Below are positions 43,822 to 50,171 of a stretch of DNA of 50,171 nt, piece by piece. A program made the position numbers and the translations under genes. The stretch lies in NCBI GenBank assembly GCA_003250355.1, contig QKGS01000088.1, positions 1 to 50,171 on the forward strand. The letters are read 5' to 3'. The first letter of the stretch is position 1, and every line of letters starts with the position of its first letter. The DNA is from Bacteroidota bacterium (lineage in GTDB: Bacteria > Bacteroidota > Bacteroidia > Bacteroidales > SZUA-534). The notes under the pieces are model-generated. The model was given only the letters and a program-made list of their open reading frames with translations, ran no database searches and was not told the origin of the DNA.

Positions 43822-46047
43822 ATGGAGACAATGCAAGGGTTTATTAAAGGGGATTGGAACGAAAAAATTGATGTTAAAGATTTTGTTTCAAAAAATATAA
43901 CACCTTATCATGGAAACCATAGCTTTTTATGTGGACCTACAAAAAATACACAAGAGCTTTGGAATATCTGTTTACGCGAGATGAAAACCGAGCGCGAACG
44001 CAATGGCTTACATTCGGCCGATACTGATACAATTTCAGCATCAAACGCATTTAAAGCCGGATTCATAGATAAAAACAAAGAGACCATAATTGGTCTGCAA
44101 ACCGATGCATTACTAAAAAGGGCAATGAAACCTTTTGGCGGATACAAAGTGGTTGAGAAAGCACTGAGTGAGCATGGTTTAAAACCATCGGCCAATGTTA
44201 CCAACGTATTCAAATATGCAAAAACACACAACGATGGTGTGTTCGATGCCTATACCGACGAGATTCGTAAGTTTCGTTCGTTAGGTTTTCTTACCGGATT
44301 ACCCGACAATTATGCCCGCGGACGTATTATTGGCGACTATCGCCGTTTGGCTCTTTACGGTATCGACCGTTTAATTGAGGCAAAGAAACAAGATTTGGCC
44401 AATATTGGCGGTCCTATGACCGAATCAACCATCCGTTTGCGTGAGGAGGTATCGGAGCAAATAAAGGCTCTTACCGATATGATTGAGATGGGCGATATTT
44501 ACGGACTAGACCTTCGCCGCCCGGCACAAAACGGACAGGAGGCTGTACAGTGGGTTTATATGGCATATCTGGCAGCAGTTAAGGAGCAAGATGGTGCAGC
44601 TATGTCGCTTGGCAGCGTTTCATCATTCTTCGATATTTACCTTGAGAAAGATATAGCTCAGGGCAAAATAACAGAGGAGCAGGCTCAGGAATATATTGAC
44701 CAGTTTGTAATGAAACTGCGCATGGTTCGCCATTTACGCATGGAGGCATACGACCAGATATTTGCCGGCGACCCGACATGGGTTACTGAATCAATTGGCG
44801 GGTTGCTTATCGATGGTAGAACTAAAGTAACAAAAACAGCATTTCGTTTCTTAAACACACTATACAACCTTGGGCCATCGCCCGAACCGAATATTACCAT
44901 ACTTTGGTCGCAAAATTTGCCCGGAGGCTTTAAAGAGTTTTGCGCTAAGGTTTCAATCGAAACCTCGTCAATTCAATACGAGAACGACGACCTTATGCGT
45001 TGCCATCGTGGTAGCGACGATTATGGTATTGCTTGTTGTGTGTCGTTCCAGGAACTTGGTAAGCATATTCAGTTCTTCGGTGCACGCACCAACCTGGCTA
45101 AAACACTTTTGCTTGCGCTAAATAAAGGACGCTGCGAATTTACCGGGGTAGAAATGGTAAACGGCATACCGGCAGTTAACGATGAGGTTCTGAGTTACGA
45201 TGAGGTAATGAAGAATTTTAAATATGCAATGAAAGAGGTGGCAAGAGTATATAATGAATCAATGAACATAATTCATTATATGCACGATAAATATTACTAC
45301 GAGAAAGCCCAAATGGCTTTGATTGATACCAACCCGCGTATTAATCTGGCGTATGGAATTGCCGGCTTATCAATAGTTGCCGATTCGTTGTCGGCTATTA
45401 AATATGCTAAGGTAAAGCCTGTTCGCGATGAAAACGGCTTAACAGTAGACTTTAAAATAGATGGCGATTTTCCTAAATACGGAAACGACGACGACCGTGT
45501 AGACCTTATTGCTAAAGAGGTGGTTGCATATTTTAACGAAGAGCTGCAAAAACTTGCGGTATATAAAAATGCTACTCCAACCTTATCGGTTCTAACTATT
45601 ACATCGAATGTTGTATATGGGAAAAAAACCGGTGCTACACCCGATGGAAGGGCAAAAGGGGTACCGTTTGCTCCGGGGGCAAACCCTATGCACGGACGCG
45701 ATACTCACGGCTTGGTAGCTTCGTTGAACTCTGTATCGAAAATTGATTATAAAGATTCGCAAGACGGTATTTCAAATACACTTTCGGTAGTACCCAAATC
45801 GCTTGGCGCAACCGAAGGCGACAGAATTGATAACCTGGTTGCAACACTCGACGGATACTTTGGACGCAATGCACAACATTTGAATGTAAATGTACTAGAC
45901 CGTGAACTATTGAAGGATGCAATGGAAAATCCTGAAAAGTACCCTCAGTTAACTATCCGTGTTTCGGGATACGCTGTTAATTTTGTAAGGCTTACAAGAG
46001 AACAGCAGCAGGAAGTTCTTACGCGTTCGTTTCACGATTCGCTTTAG
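43822..46047 (+). CDS. pflB: Formate acetyltransferase (pyruvate formate-lyase)
   Basis: The 741-residue glycyl-radical enzyme converts pyruvate and CoA to acetyl-CoA and formate under anaerobic conditions. The catalytic cysteine pair is Cys405-Cys406 ([10 protein letters not shown]), and the radical glycine is Gly716 in [20 protein letters not shown]. The N-terminal segment [20 protein letters not shown] and the [11 protein letters not shown] stretch match true PFL rather than the glycerol dehydratase-like branch. Length is normal (about 740-760). Cognate activase and formate channel genes follow on the same strand. Codon use and GC content are somewhat higher than in neighbours, as expected for a strongly expressed gene. 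Confidence 0.97.
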   Translation: METMQGFIKGDWNEKIDVKDFVSKNITPYHGNHSFLCGPTKNTQELWNICLREMKTERERNGLHSADTDTISASNAFKAGFIDKNKETIIGLQTDALLKRAMKPFGGYKVVEKALSEHGLKPSANVTNVFKYAKTHNDGVFDAYTDEIRKFRSLGFLTGLPDNYARGRIIGDYRRLALYGIDRLIEAKKQDLANIGGPMTESTIRLREEVSEQIKALTDMIEMGDIYGLDLRRPAQNGQEAVQWVYMAYLAAVKEQDGAAMSLGSVSSFFDIYLEKDIAQGKITEEQAQEYIDQFVMKLRMVRHLRMEAYDQIFAGDPTWVTESIGGLLIDGRTKVTKTAFRFLNTLYNLGPSPEPNITILWSQNLPGGFKEFCAKVSIETSSIQYENDDLMRCHRGSDDYGIACCVSFQELGKHIQFFGARTNLAKTLLLALNKGRCEFTGVEMVNGIPAVNDEVLSYDEVMKNFKYAMKEVARVYNESMNIIHYMHDKYYYEKAQMALIDTNPRINLAYGIAGLSIVADSLSAIKYAKVKPVRDENGLTVDFKIDGDFPKYGNDDDRVDLIAKEVVAYFNEELQKLAVYKNATPTLSVLTITSNVVYGKKTGATPDGRAKGVPFAPGANPMHGRDTHGLVASLNSVSKIDYKDSQDGISNTLSVVPKSLGATEGDRIDNLVATLDGYFGRNAQHLNVNVLDRELLKDAMENPEKYPQLTIRVSGYAVNFVRLTREQQQEVLTRSFHDSL

Positions 46048-46424
46048 TAAGCATATAGTATTATAGTGCATAAGGTGAGCCGGAGTGGAAATGTGGAAAT
46101 TTGAGAATTGGGGAATTTGAAAATTGAATTGTTATAGTCTGTGGTCAGAATCTAATAATCAGGCTGTGAGGGCTGATTGCTAATTGATTATTTTTGTTTT
46201 GAAAAACTTAATACTTAAAGCGGGTTAAAGTTCACCCTCCTGACTTCCCTCAAGGGAGGACTGTTCCAATTTAGCTTCTTTGCTAAACCGAAGCAGCCTG
46301 CCTTACGGTAGGCAGGTATCCCATTGATGGAACTAAGTGTAACGAACTCATGACTAAAGGGAATAATTTCAGGAGTGATTTTCTTAACTTAACGACATTG
46401 GTTGCATTCCTATAAATATATAAT
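46048..46424. other. pflB-pflA spacer with dispersed A/G-rich repeat and multi-hairpin element
   Basis: The 377-bp spacer has no gene. At 46087-46127 it holds a purine-rich repeat (GGAAATGTGGAAATTTGAG and onward) related to copies at 47173 and 49272. At 46225-46335 lies a structured block described separately. The remaining sequence is A/T-rich without clear signals. Confidence 0.6.
46240..46335 (+). repeat. Palindromic multi-hairpin element between pflB and pflA
   Basis: Several stems occur in a row: TCCCT/AGGGA (46246-46250 with 46253-46257), TTTAGC/GCTAAA (46270-46275 with 46282-46287) and CCTGCCT/AGGCAGG (46297-46303 with 46310-46316). The last two are enclosed by an outer stem GTTCCA/TGGAAC (46263-46268 with 46328-46333), giving a branched fold. 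It could be a REP-like intergenic repeat, an mRNA processing site, or both. No U-tract follows the strongest stem. Confidence 0.55.
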
Positions 46425-47168
46425 ATGATATATAAAGAAACACTAAAAATCCACTCAATAGAGTCGTTCGGAACACACGATGGTCCGGGAGTGAGGTTAG
46501 TTGTTTTTTTGCAGGGGTGTAATATTAAGTGTTTGTATTGTCAGAATGCCGATACTATTCCAACAACAGGCGGAACAGAGTATCATATTAGCGAAATAGT
46601 GCAACGAGCTGTTAATCAGAAAGGATACTTTGGTAGTAAAGGCGGGGTTACTATTTCGGGTGGTGAACCCCTTTTGCAAAGTAAAGCAGTAATAGAGTTA
46701 TTTAAGTTACTGCAGAGTAAGGGTATTCATACAAATATTGATACTAACGGAACTATAGTAAATACATATTCGAAAGAGCTTATTTCAAATGTTGCCGATT
46801 TGGTTATGTTCGATATTAAGCATATTACAGAATCGGGCTTTGAGCAGATAACAGGCAAACAGCTTTATAAACAGTTGTTTGAACTTATCAGGCTGAGAGA
46901 AGAGAGCGAAAAGCCTTTTTGGTTACGCTATGTTCTTATACCCGGATATACCGATAGTGTAGAGCAGCTGACTAAAGTAGGTGAGTACTTTAACGATTAC
47001 AAAAACATAGCCCGTTTTCAGATATTGCCTTACCATAAACTCGGGCAGTATAAGTGGGAACAATTGGGTGAAAAATACCGGTTTGCCAATGTGCCTGAAA
47101 ATACCGCGGAGCAGATTAATGCCGCAAAGCAAGTACTTGAGCGATATTTTGATTTTGTTGTTGGGTGA
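46425..47168 (+). CDS. pflA: Pyruvate formate-lyase-activating enzyme
   Basis: The 247-residue radical SAM enzyme installs the glycyl radical on PflB. The iron-sulfur motif CNIKCLYC (Cys32, Cys36, Cys39) follows the characteristic N-terminus IHSIESFGTHDGPGVRLVVF. Other family marks are GGVTISGGEPLLQ and the VMFDIKHITESG and RYVLIPGYTDS stretches. No extra ferredoxin-like cluster domain is inserted, so it is the short PflA type rather than a glycyl-radical activase of another substrate class. Length is normal. Its position 377 bp after pflB and before focA confirms the pathway. Confidence 0.96.
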   Translation: MIYKETLKIHSIESFGTHDGPGVRLVVFLQGCNIKCLYCQNADTIPTTGGTEYHISEIVQRAVNQKGYFGSKGGVTISGGEPLLQSKAVIELFKLLQSKGIHTNIDTNGTIVNTYSKELISNVADLVMFDIKHITESGFEQITGKQLYKQLFELIRLREESEKPFWLRYVLIPGYTDSVEQLTKVGEYFNDYKNIARFQILPYHKLGQYKWEQLGEKYRFANVPENTAEQINAAKQVLERYFDFVVG

Positions 47169-47172
47169 TTTA

Positions 47173-47212
47173 GGAAATGTGGAAATGTGGAAATGTGGAA
47201 ATGTGGAAATGT
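47173..47212 (+). repeat. Tandem octamer GGAAATGT, five perfect copies
   Basis: Five uninterrupted copies of the 8-bp unit start 5 bp after the pflA stop codon and are followed by the related GAAAATTTGG. The unit resembles the dispersed purine-rich repeat at 46087 and, inverted, at 49272. Confidence 0.95.
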
Positions 47213-47222
47213 GAAAATTTGG

Positions 47223-47306
47223 AAAATAGAAAATAGAAAATAGAAAATAGAAAATAGAAAATAGAAAATAGAAAATAGAAAATAGAAAATAGAAAATAGA
47301 AAATAG
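47223..47306 (+). repeat. Tandem heptamer AAAATAG, twelve perfect copies, abutting focA
   Basis: Twelve exact copies of the 7-bp unit end at 47306. The next bases, AAAATGA, are a partial thirteenth copy in which the ATG (47310-47312) is the focA start codon. The tract therefore fills the whole leader and ribosome-binding region of focA. The TAG in each unit stops all three frames, so the repeat number cannot alter the focA reading frame, only the leader. Confidence 0.97.
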
Positions 47307-47309
47307 AAA

Positions 47310-48095
47310 ATGAACGTTTATACACCTCCCGAAATTATTGAAGTAGCAGGTAATTTAGCCATAGCTAAAGCAAAATACTCTACTAGAAAAATACTAACAC
47401 TAAGCTTTATGGCCGGTGCGTATATTGCATTTGGCGGACTTTTGTCAATAATAATAGGAGGCGGAGTGCCGGGTATTGCAGAAGAGAACCCCGGTATAGC
47501 CAAGTTTTTGTTTGGGGCAGCTTTCCCCGTAGGGCTTATGCTTGTAGTGCTGGCGGGTGCAGAGCTGTTTACCGGGAATAATGCATATTTTATGCCCAAT
47601 GTGTTGAGTAAAAAACAGAAGTGGACAGCTCCGTTGCGTAATTGGAGTTTGGTGTATATTGGCAATTTTGTTGGTGCAATTTTTATAGCCTATTTTCTCA
47701 CAAAGCTAACCGGAGTGGTAGATAGTGAGCCATGGAACAGTTGTGTTATGAAAATAGCTGAGGTAAAAACAGGTAATCCGTTTTATAAAACATTTTTAAA
47801 AGGTATTGGAGCTAACTGGCTTGTATGTCTGGCATTGTGGATGGGTATGTCGGCCAAGCATACCAGCGGAAAAATACTGGGTATATGGTGGCCTGTAATG
47901 GCTTTTGTAACCTTTGGTTTTGAGCACTCTATTGCTAATATGTTTTTTATCCCTTTGGCTATGATGCAGGGTGCCGATATTACATGGTCGGCATTTATTG
48001 TTACTAACCTGATACCTGCAACGCTTGGAAATATTGTAGGTGGAGCATTTTTTGTAGGTACATTGTATTGGTATGCTTATGTAAAGGAGAAGTAG
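47310..48095 (+). CDS. focA: Formate/nitrite transporter family channel (FocA-like)
   Basis: A 261-residue inner-membrane protein of the FNT family with about six helices. It starts MNVYTPPEIIEVAGNLAIAK, then LTLSFMAGAYIAFGGLLSII and the conserved FPVGLMLVVLAGAELFTGNN that lines the pore; NWLVCLALWMGMSAKHTSGK contains the Asn-Trp-Leu-Val-Cys segment of the second half and FGFEHSIANMFFIPLAMMQG carries the central pore histidine. FocA exports or imports formate. Gene order pflB-pflA-focA makes formate the likely substrate rather than nitrite. The start codon sits directly in the AAAATAG tract, and no Shine-Dalgarno site is seen. Confidence 0.95.
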   Translation: MNVYTPPEIIEVAGNLAIAKAKYSTRKILTLSFMAGAYIAFGGLLSIIIGGGVPGIAEENPGIAKFLFGAAFPVGLMLVVLAGAELFTGNNAYFMPNVLSKKQKWTAPLRNWSLVYIGNFVGAIFIAYFLTKLTGVVDSEPWNSCVMKIAEVKTGNPFYKTFLKGIGANWLVCLALWMGMSAKHTSGKILGIWWPVMAFVTFGFEHSIANMFFIPLAMMQGADITWSAFIVTNLIPATLGNIVGGAFFVGTLYWYAYVKEK

Positions 48096-48257
48096 CGTTT
48101 TTAATTAGATGTTCAAGTTTTGTGTATCTTTCTTCTGAAAGTAATAATAATGCTAACCCCCAAAAAGTAAACACTCATCAAAAACCGACCATTGTTTTAA
48201 ACCTATGTAATAGTTTGCTAGTATATTAATGCAAGGTGTAACTAAAACATAGCAACA

Positions 48258-48998
48258 ATGAAAAAATATCTAATAGTATTAATCCTTTTCCTTATTTCGC
48301 TTAATTCATATTCGCAAAAGCGAAAATCATTTATTGGTTGGGTAACAGTTGGGGTAAAAGGAGCTGTTGGTAATTCGGTACTTTTAAACAGCAATGTAGT
48401 TGGTGATGAGAATGTAAAAATAAATTATATGTCGCCGAGCTATAATTATGGTATTAAAGCCGGTGTTGGTTTCAATGACAGAGCCGGTATATATTATGAA
48501 TTTATGCCCGGAAGCTTTTCAACCAAATATACTATAGGCGATACTGTTAAATACGACAAGGACTTAAAATATAAAACATCGGAACACATATTTTTAGTAA
48601 AAATAATTAGCGAAACCGGAGCCTGGTTTGAAATAGGCCCGAAATTCTCAGTTGCAAAAAGTATAACAGTAAGTAATTCTGTGAGCGGAAACTATAACGA
48701 TATAGATGAAAGTATTATAAGTAAAAACTATACATCGTTGGTTGCCGGCTTTGGTTTTTCGCCTTATATGGGTAACCGAATTACAGTAACACTTGGTATA
48801 AGAGGAGCTTATTCGTTTACCGATTTTGTGAGTAATGGCACTCATCATGTGGTGAACGATGGGGTTTATGTGCCTACATACGATTCTTACCGGTCAACTA
48901 ATCCTGTTACTGTTCAGTTTGTATTAGGAGTTACTTACGATATAGCTTATTTTGGTCAGGCAAGTTGCGGTAAGAAGCGGATTATTTTCTTTCAGTAG
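48258..48998 (+). CDS. Predicted outer-membrane beta-barrel protein
   Basis: A 246-residue protein with a signal peptide (YLIVLILFLISLNSYSQ) followed by alternating amphipathic strands (GWVTVGVKGAVGNSVLL, YNYGIKAGVGFNDRAGIYYE, SEHIFLVKIISETGAWFEIG, NRITVTLGIRGAYSFTDF, PVTVQFVLGVTYDIAYF). This is the pattern of small porin-like or OMP_b-brl barrels of Bacteroidota. No named family is recognised. It is a lone plus-strand gene 162 bp after focA and ends in a region with a strong bidirectional terminator. Confidence 0.8.
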   Translation: MKKYLIVLILFLISLNSYSQKRKSFIGWVTVGVKGAVGNSVLLNSNVVGDENVKINYMSPSYNYGIKAGVGFNDRAGIYYEFMPGSFSTKYTIGDTVKYDKDLKYKTSEHIFLVKIISETGAWFEIGPKFSVAKSITVSNSVSGNYNDIDESIISKNYTSLVAGFGFSPYMGNRITVTLGIRGAYSFTDFVSNGTHHVVNDGVYVPTYDSYRSTNPVTVQFVLGVTYDIAYFGQASCGKKRIIFFQ

Positions 48999-49033
48999 TG
49001 AAAACCTTAACTAAAAACATTGAATCATTTAGG

Positions 49034-49087
49034 ATGAAAAATATTTGCTGTTCACTTATGATTGTTTTTTCATTTGTATTGTTATAA
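49034..49087 (+). pseudogene. 17-codon remnant resembling a signal peptide
   Basis: ATG at 49034 opens a 17-codon frame, MKNICCSLMIVFSFVLL, ending TAA. It looks like the start of an exported protein cut off within its hydrophobic core. It may be the relic of a lost gene or chance. No continuation was found in the next 100 bp. Confidence 0.25.
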
Positions 49088-49182
49088 AGATGAATCACTA
49101 TTTTATTGGTTATTTAATCATTCATTGGCAATTAGGTAGTTTCTGTGCGATAAATTTCAATAATGATATAATTATAGCTTAT

Positions 49183-49227
49183 AAAAAAAATGTCGGTGTA
49201 GTTTAAAGCGGCACCGACATTTTTTTT
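49183..49227. terminator. Bidirectional intrinsic terminator
   Basis: AAAAAAAATGTCGGTG (49183-49198) is perfectly complementary to CACCGACATTTTTTTT (49212-49227), giving a GC-rich core of 8 bp flanked by A8/T8 and a 13-nt loop. It would end the outer-membrane protein transcript from the left and the GH117 transcript from the right. Confidence 0.9.
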
Positions 49228-49271
49228 ACTAATATTTTTCATGAATAAGCTATTAAGCTTTTAAGTTTATG

Positions 49272-49308
49272 TTTCTCCATTTTCTAATTCTCAAATTTTC
49301 ACATTTTA
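49272..49308 (-). repeat. Inverted copy of the dispersed purine-rich repeat
   Basis: On the minus strand it reads AAAATGTGAAAATTTGAGAA and onward, closely related to the copies at 46087-46127 and 47205-47222. All three lie in spacers. Confidence 0.6.
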
Positions 49309-49376
49309 TCTAGTCACTGAGTATTCCTTGCAGAGTATTATTTGCTATTGATTAAGAATTGCTTACCGGGGACTGC

Positions 49377-50171
49377 CTATTTATTCAACTTCTCTGCATT
49401 CCTTTTCTCAATTCTTTCTTTTTGTTCCTTACTTAAACCACGACTAAAGTAAAGCTCATTAGGATATAGAATATTCGATTGCTTCAAGCTTGGGTCATCA
49501 ACGCTAAGGCTCAAATCGCAATCGAAGCGGCCTAGTTTTGAGCACATCTTATTCCAATCGTTTCCTGCATTTATAAAGTGCGACAGTCCCCAGGTAATAC
49601 CGTCTGCATTATCGGTATCGGTAAAGGCATCGGGACAGTAAACACCTCCGGCAGTAGGGAATAGCTGCGATACTGACATTATTTCAAAATTCACCCAATC
49701 TTTAGCATATTGAATGGTATAATGCTCAATACCATCGGTTCCAATAAGTGCTGCAACACCTTCGCGGAATGGGAATATCATAGTTTCATGACCTGAGTTT
49801 GTAACAGGGCTTAATGGATGCTTAACGAATGGCCCTTCAGGGTTATCGGCAATTACTAATCCCCAGCAATCCCAGAATTTACGGTTAGCATCACGAACAT
49901 CTAAGCCCGATTTGTAGTACAGGTATATTTTTCCATCGTGTACCAATGGATTAGGGTCGTGAATAACGCGCCAGTCCCATTCAGTGCTGTCGCCAAATGG
50001 TACTACAACTTTATCAACCGGGGTCCATGGTCCGTCAGGTGAATCGGCTTTACTCATAGCTACGGGGCAAATGTCGTATGCGTCTTTTTGAGGGTCATAC
50101 TTACCGCTGGGAGCAGTAAATGCCTGATAGTACAGGTAGTATTTATCTTTAAACTTTAGAATGTCGGCAGT
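49377..50171 (-). CDS. Glycoside hydrolase family 117 (neoagarooligosaccharide hydrolase-like), 5' end beyond window
   Basis: The frame is open from the right edge (50171) to the stop at 49377: 264 codons, with the N-terminus missing. An internal ATG at 50057 is not the start because the upstream 38 codons are coding (including FKDKYYLYYQAFT and DICPVAMSKADSP). The five-bladed propeller motifs of GH117 are seen: SPDGPWTPVDKVVVPFG, VIHDPNPLVHDGKIYLYYKS, the SGHETMIFPF block holding the His-Glu pair implicated in catalysis, and PDAFTDTDNADGITWGLSHF. GH117 enzymes remove 3,6-anhydro-L-galactose from agar oligosaccharides. The first catalytic Asp would lie beyond the edge. Signal peptide not visible in the window. 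Confidence 0.88.
   Translation of the reverse strand, partial: TADILKFKDKYYLYYQAFTAPSGKYDPQKDAYDICPVAMSKADSPDGPWTPVDKVVVPFGDSTEWDWRVIHDPNPLVHDGKIYLYYKSGLDVRDANRKFWDCWGLVIADNPEGPFVKHPLSPVTNSGHETMIFPFREGVAALIGTDGIEHYTIQYAKDWVNFEIMSVSQLFPTAGGVYCPDAFTDTDNADGITWGLSHFINAGNDWNKMCSKLGRFDCDLSLSVDDPSLKQSNILYPNELYFSRGLSKEQKERIEKRNAEKLNK

Larger units (their letters stand above)
48999..49376. other. Convergent spacer between the outer-membrane protein and GH117 genes
   Basis: The 378-bp spacer holds the short remnant at 49034, the bidirectional terminator at 49183-49227 and an inverted copy of the dispersed purine-rich repeat at 49272-49308. I see nothing else. Confidence 0.6.

Noticed and set aside
47223-47306. 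Possible CRISPR array in the AAAATAG tract
   Set aside because: Units are 7 bp with no spacers and no cas genes nearby; it is a simple tandem repeat.
47318-47665. 115-codon frame antisense to focA
   Set aside because: Shadow of a conserved FNT gene; no promoter or motif.
50057-50059. ATG at 50057 as the GH117 start
   Set aside because: The frame stays open for 38 more codons to the edge and those codons encode conserved family sequence, so it is an internal methionine.

Overview
The window reads as a chromosomal segment of a Bacteroidota bacterium, most likely a marine, facultatively fermentative member of the Bacteroidales/Marinilabiliales (taxonomic inference from gene content only). Supporting signs are the low GC content, the GldF/GldG gliding transporter genes, a secreted protein with a type IX secretion (T9SS) C-terminal domain, a TonB receptor with carboxypeptidase-like N-terminal domain, DnaE with an N-terminal exonuclease, Bacteroidota-type promoter boxes (TTG-N19-TAnnTTTG), absence of clear Shine-Dalgarno sites, a pyruvate formate-lyase cluster, and a GH117 (agar-oligosaccharide) hydrolase at the right edge. 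No rRNA, tRNA, transposase, prophage or CRISPR array is visible.

Layout. 1-8288 (all minus): an edge-truncated pilin-like membrane-anchored protein, then dnaN, a DUF4340 protein, gldG, gldF and tex. 8530-10642 (plus): siaB-siaC partner-switching pair, then an ECF sigma factor overlapping a four-helix membrane protein. 10646-13691 (minus, convergent with the previous block by 3 bp): yfiR-like periplasmic protein and an OmpA/PD40/TPR outer-membrane protein. 13988-18382: dnaE. 18418-25703 (minus): trkH, trkA, a TPR sensor histidine kinase, a DUF262 protein, an AIM24-family protein and a DUF3820 protein. 25811-33237 (plus): asnB, a GT4 glycosyltransferase, a Wza-like export lipoprotein, a Wzc-like tyrosine kinase and a WecA-like initiating transferase, i.e. 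an exopolysaccharide export/initiation cluster; then a lytic transglycosylase and ZupT. 35541-43483 (plus): a T9SS-secreted beta-propeller, a TonB receptor, a DUF4876 lipoprotein and a DUF6850 outer-membrane barrel. 43822-48095 (plus): pflB, pflA and focA. 48258-48998: a small outer-membrane protein. 49377-edge (minus): GH117.

Functionally the window mixes core replication genes (dnaN, dnaE) with surface biology (gliding/T9SS, exopolysaccharide, outer-membrane uptake) and formate fermentation. The most unusual points are: (1) the regulatory halves of two systems that control diguanylate cyclases in Pseudomonas (Sia and Yfi) facing each other around an ECF sigma factor, with no GGDEF protein nearby; (2) the pfl-foc locus, which carries a promoter followed by an intrinsic terminator in the pflB leader, a multi-hairpin element between pflB and pflA, and twelve perfect copies of a 7-bp repeat touching the focA start codon; (3) a terminator whose T-tract coincides with the promoter box of the TonB receptor gene; and (4) an unannotated pilin-like gene at the left edge.
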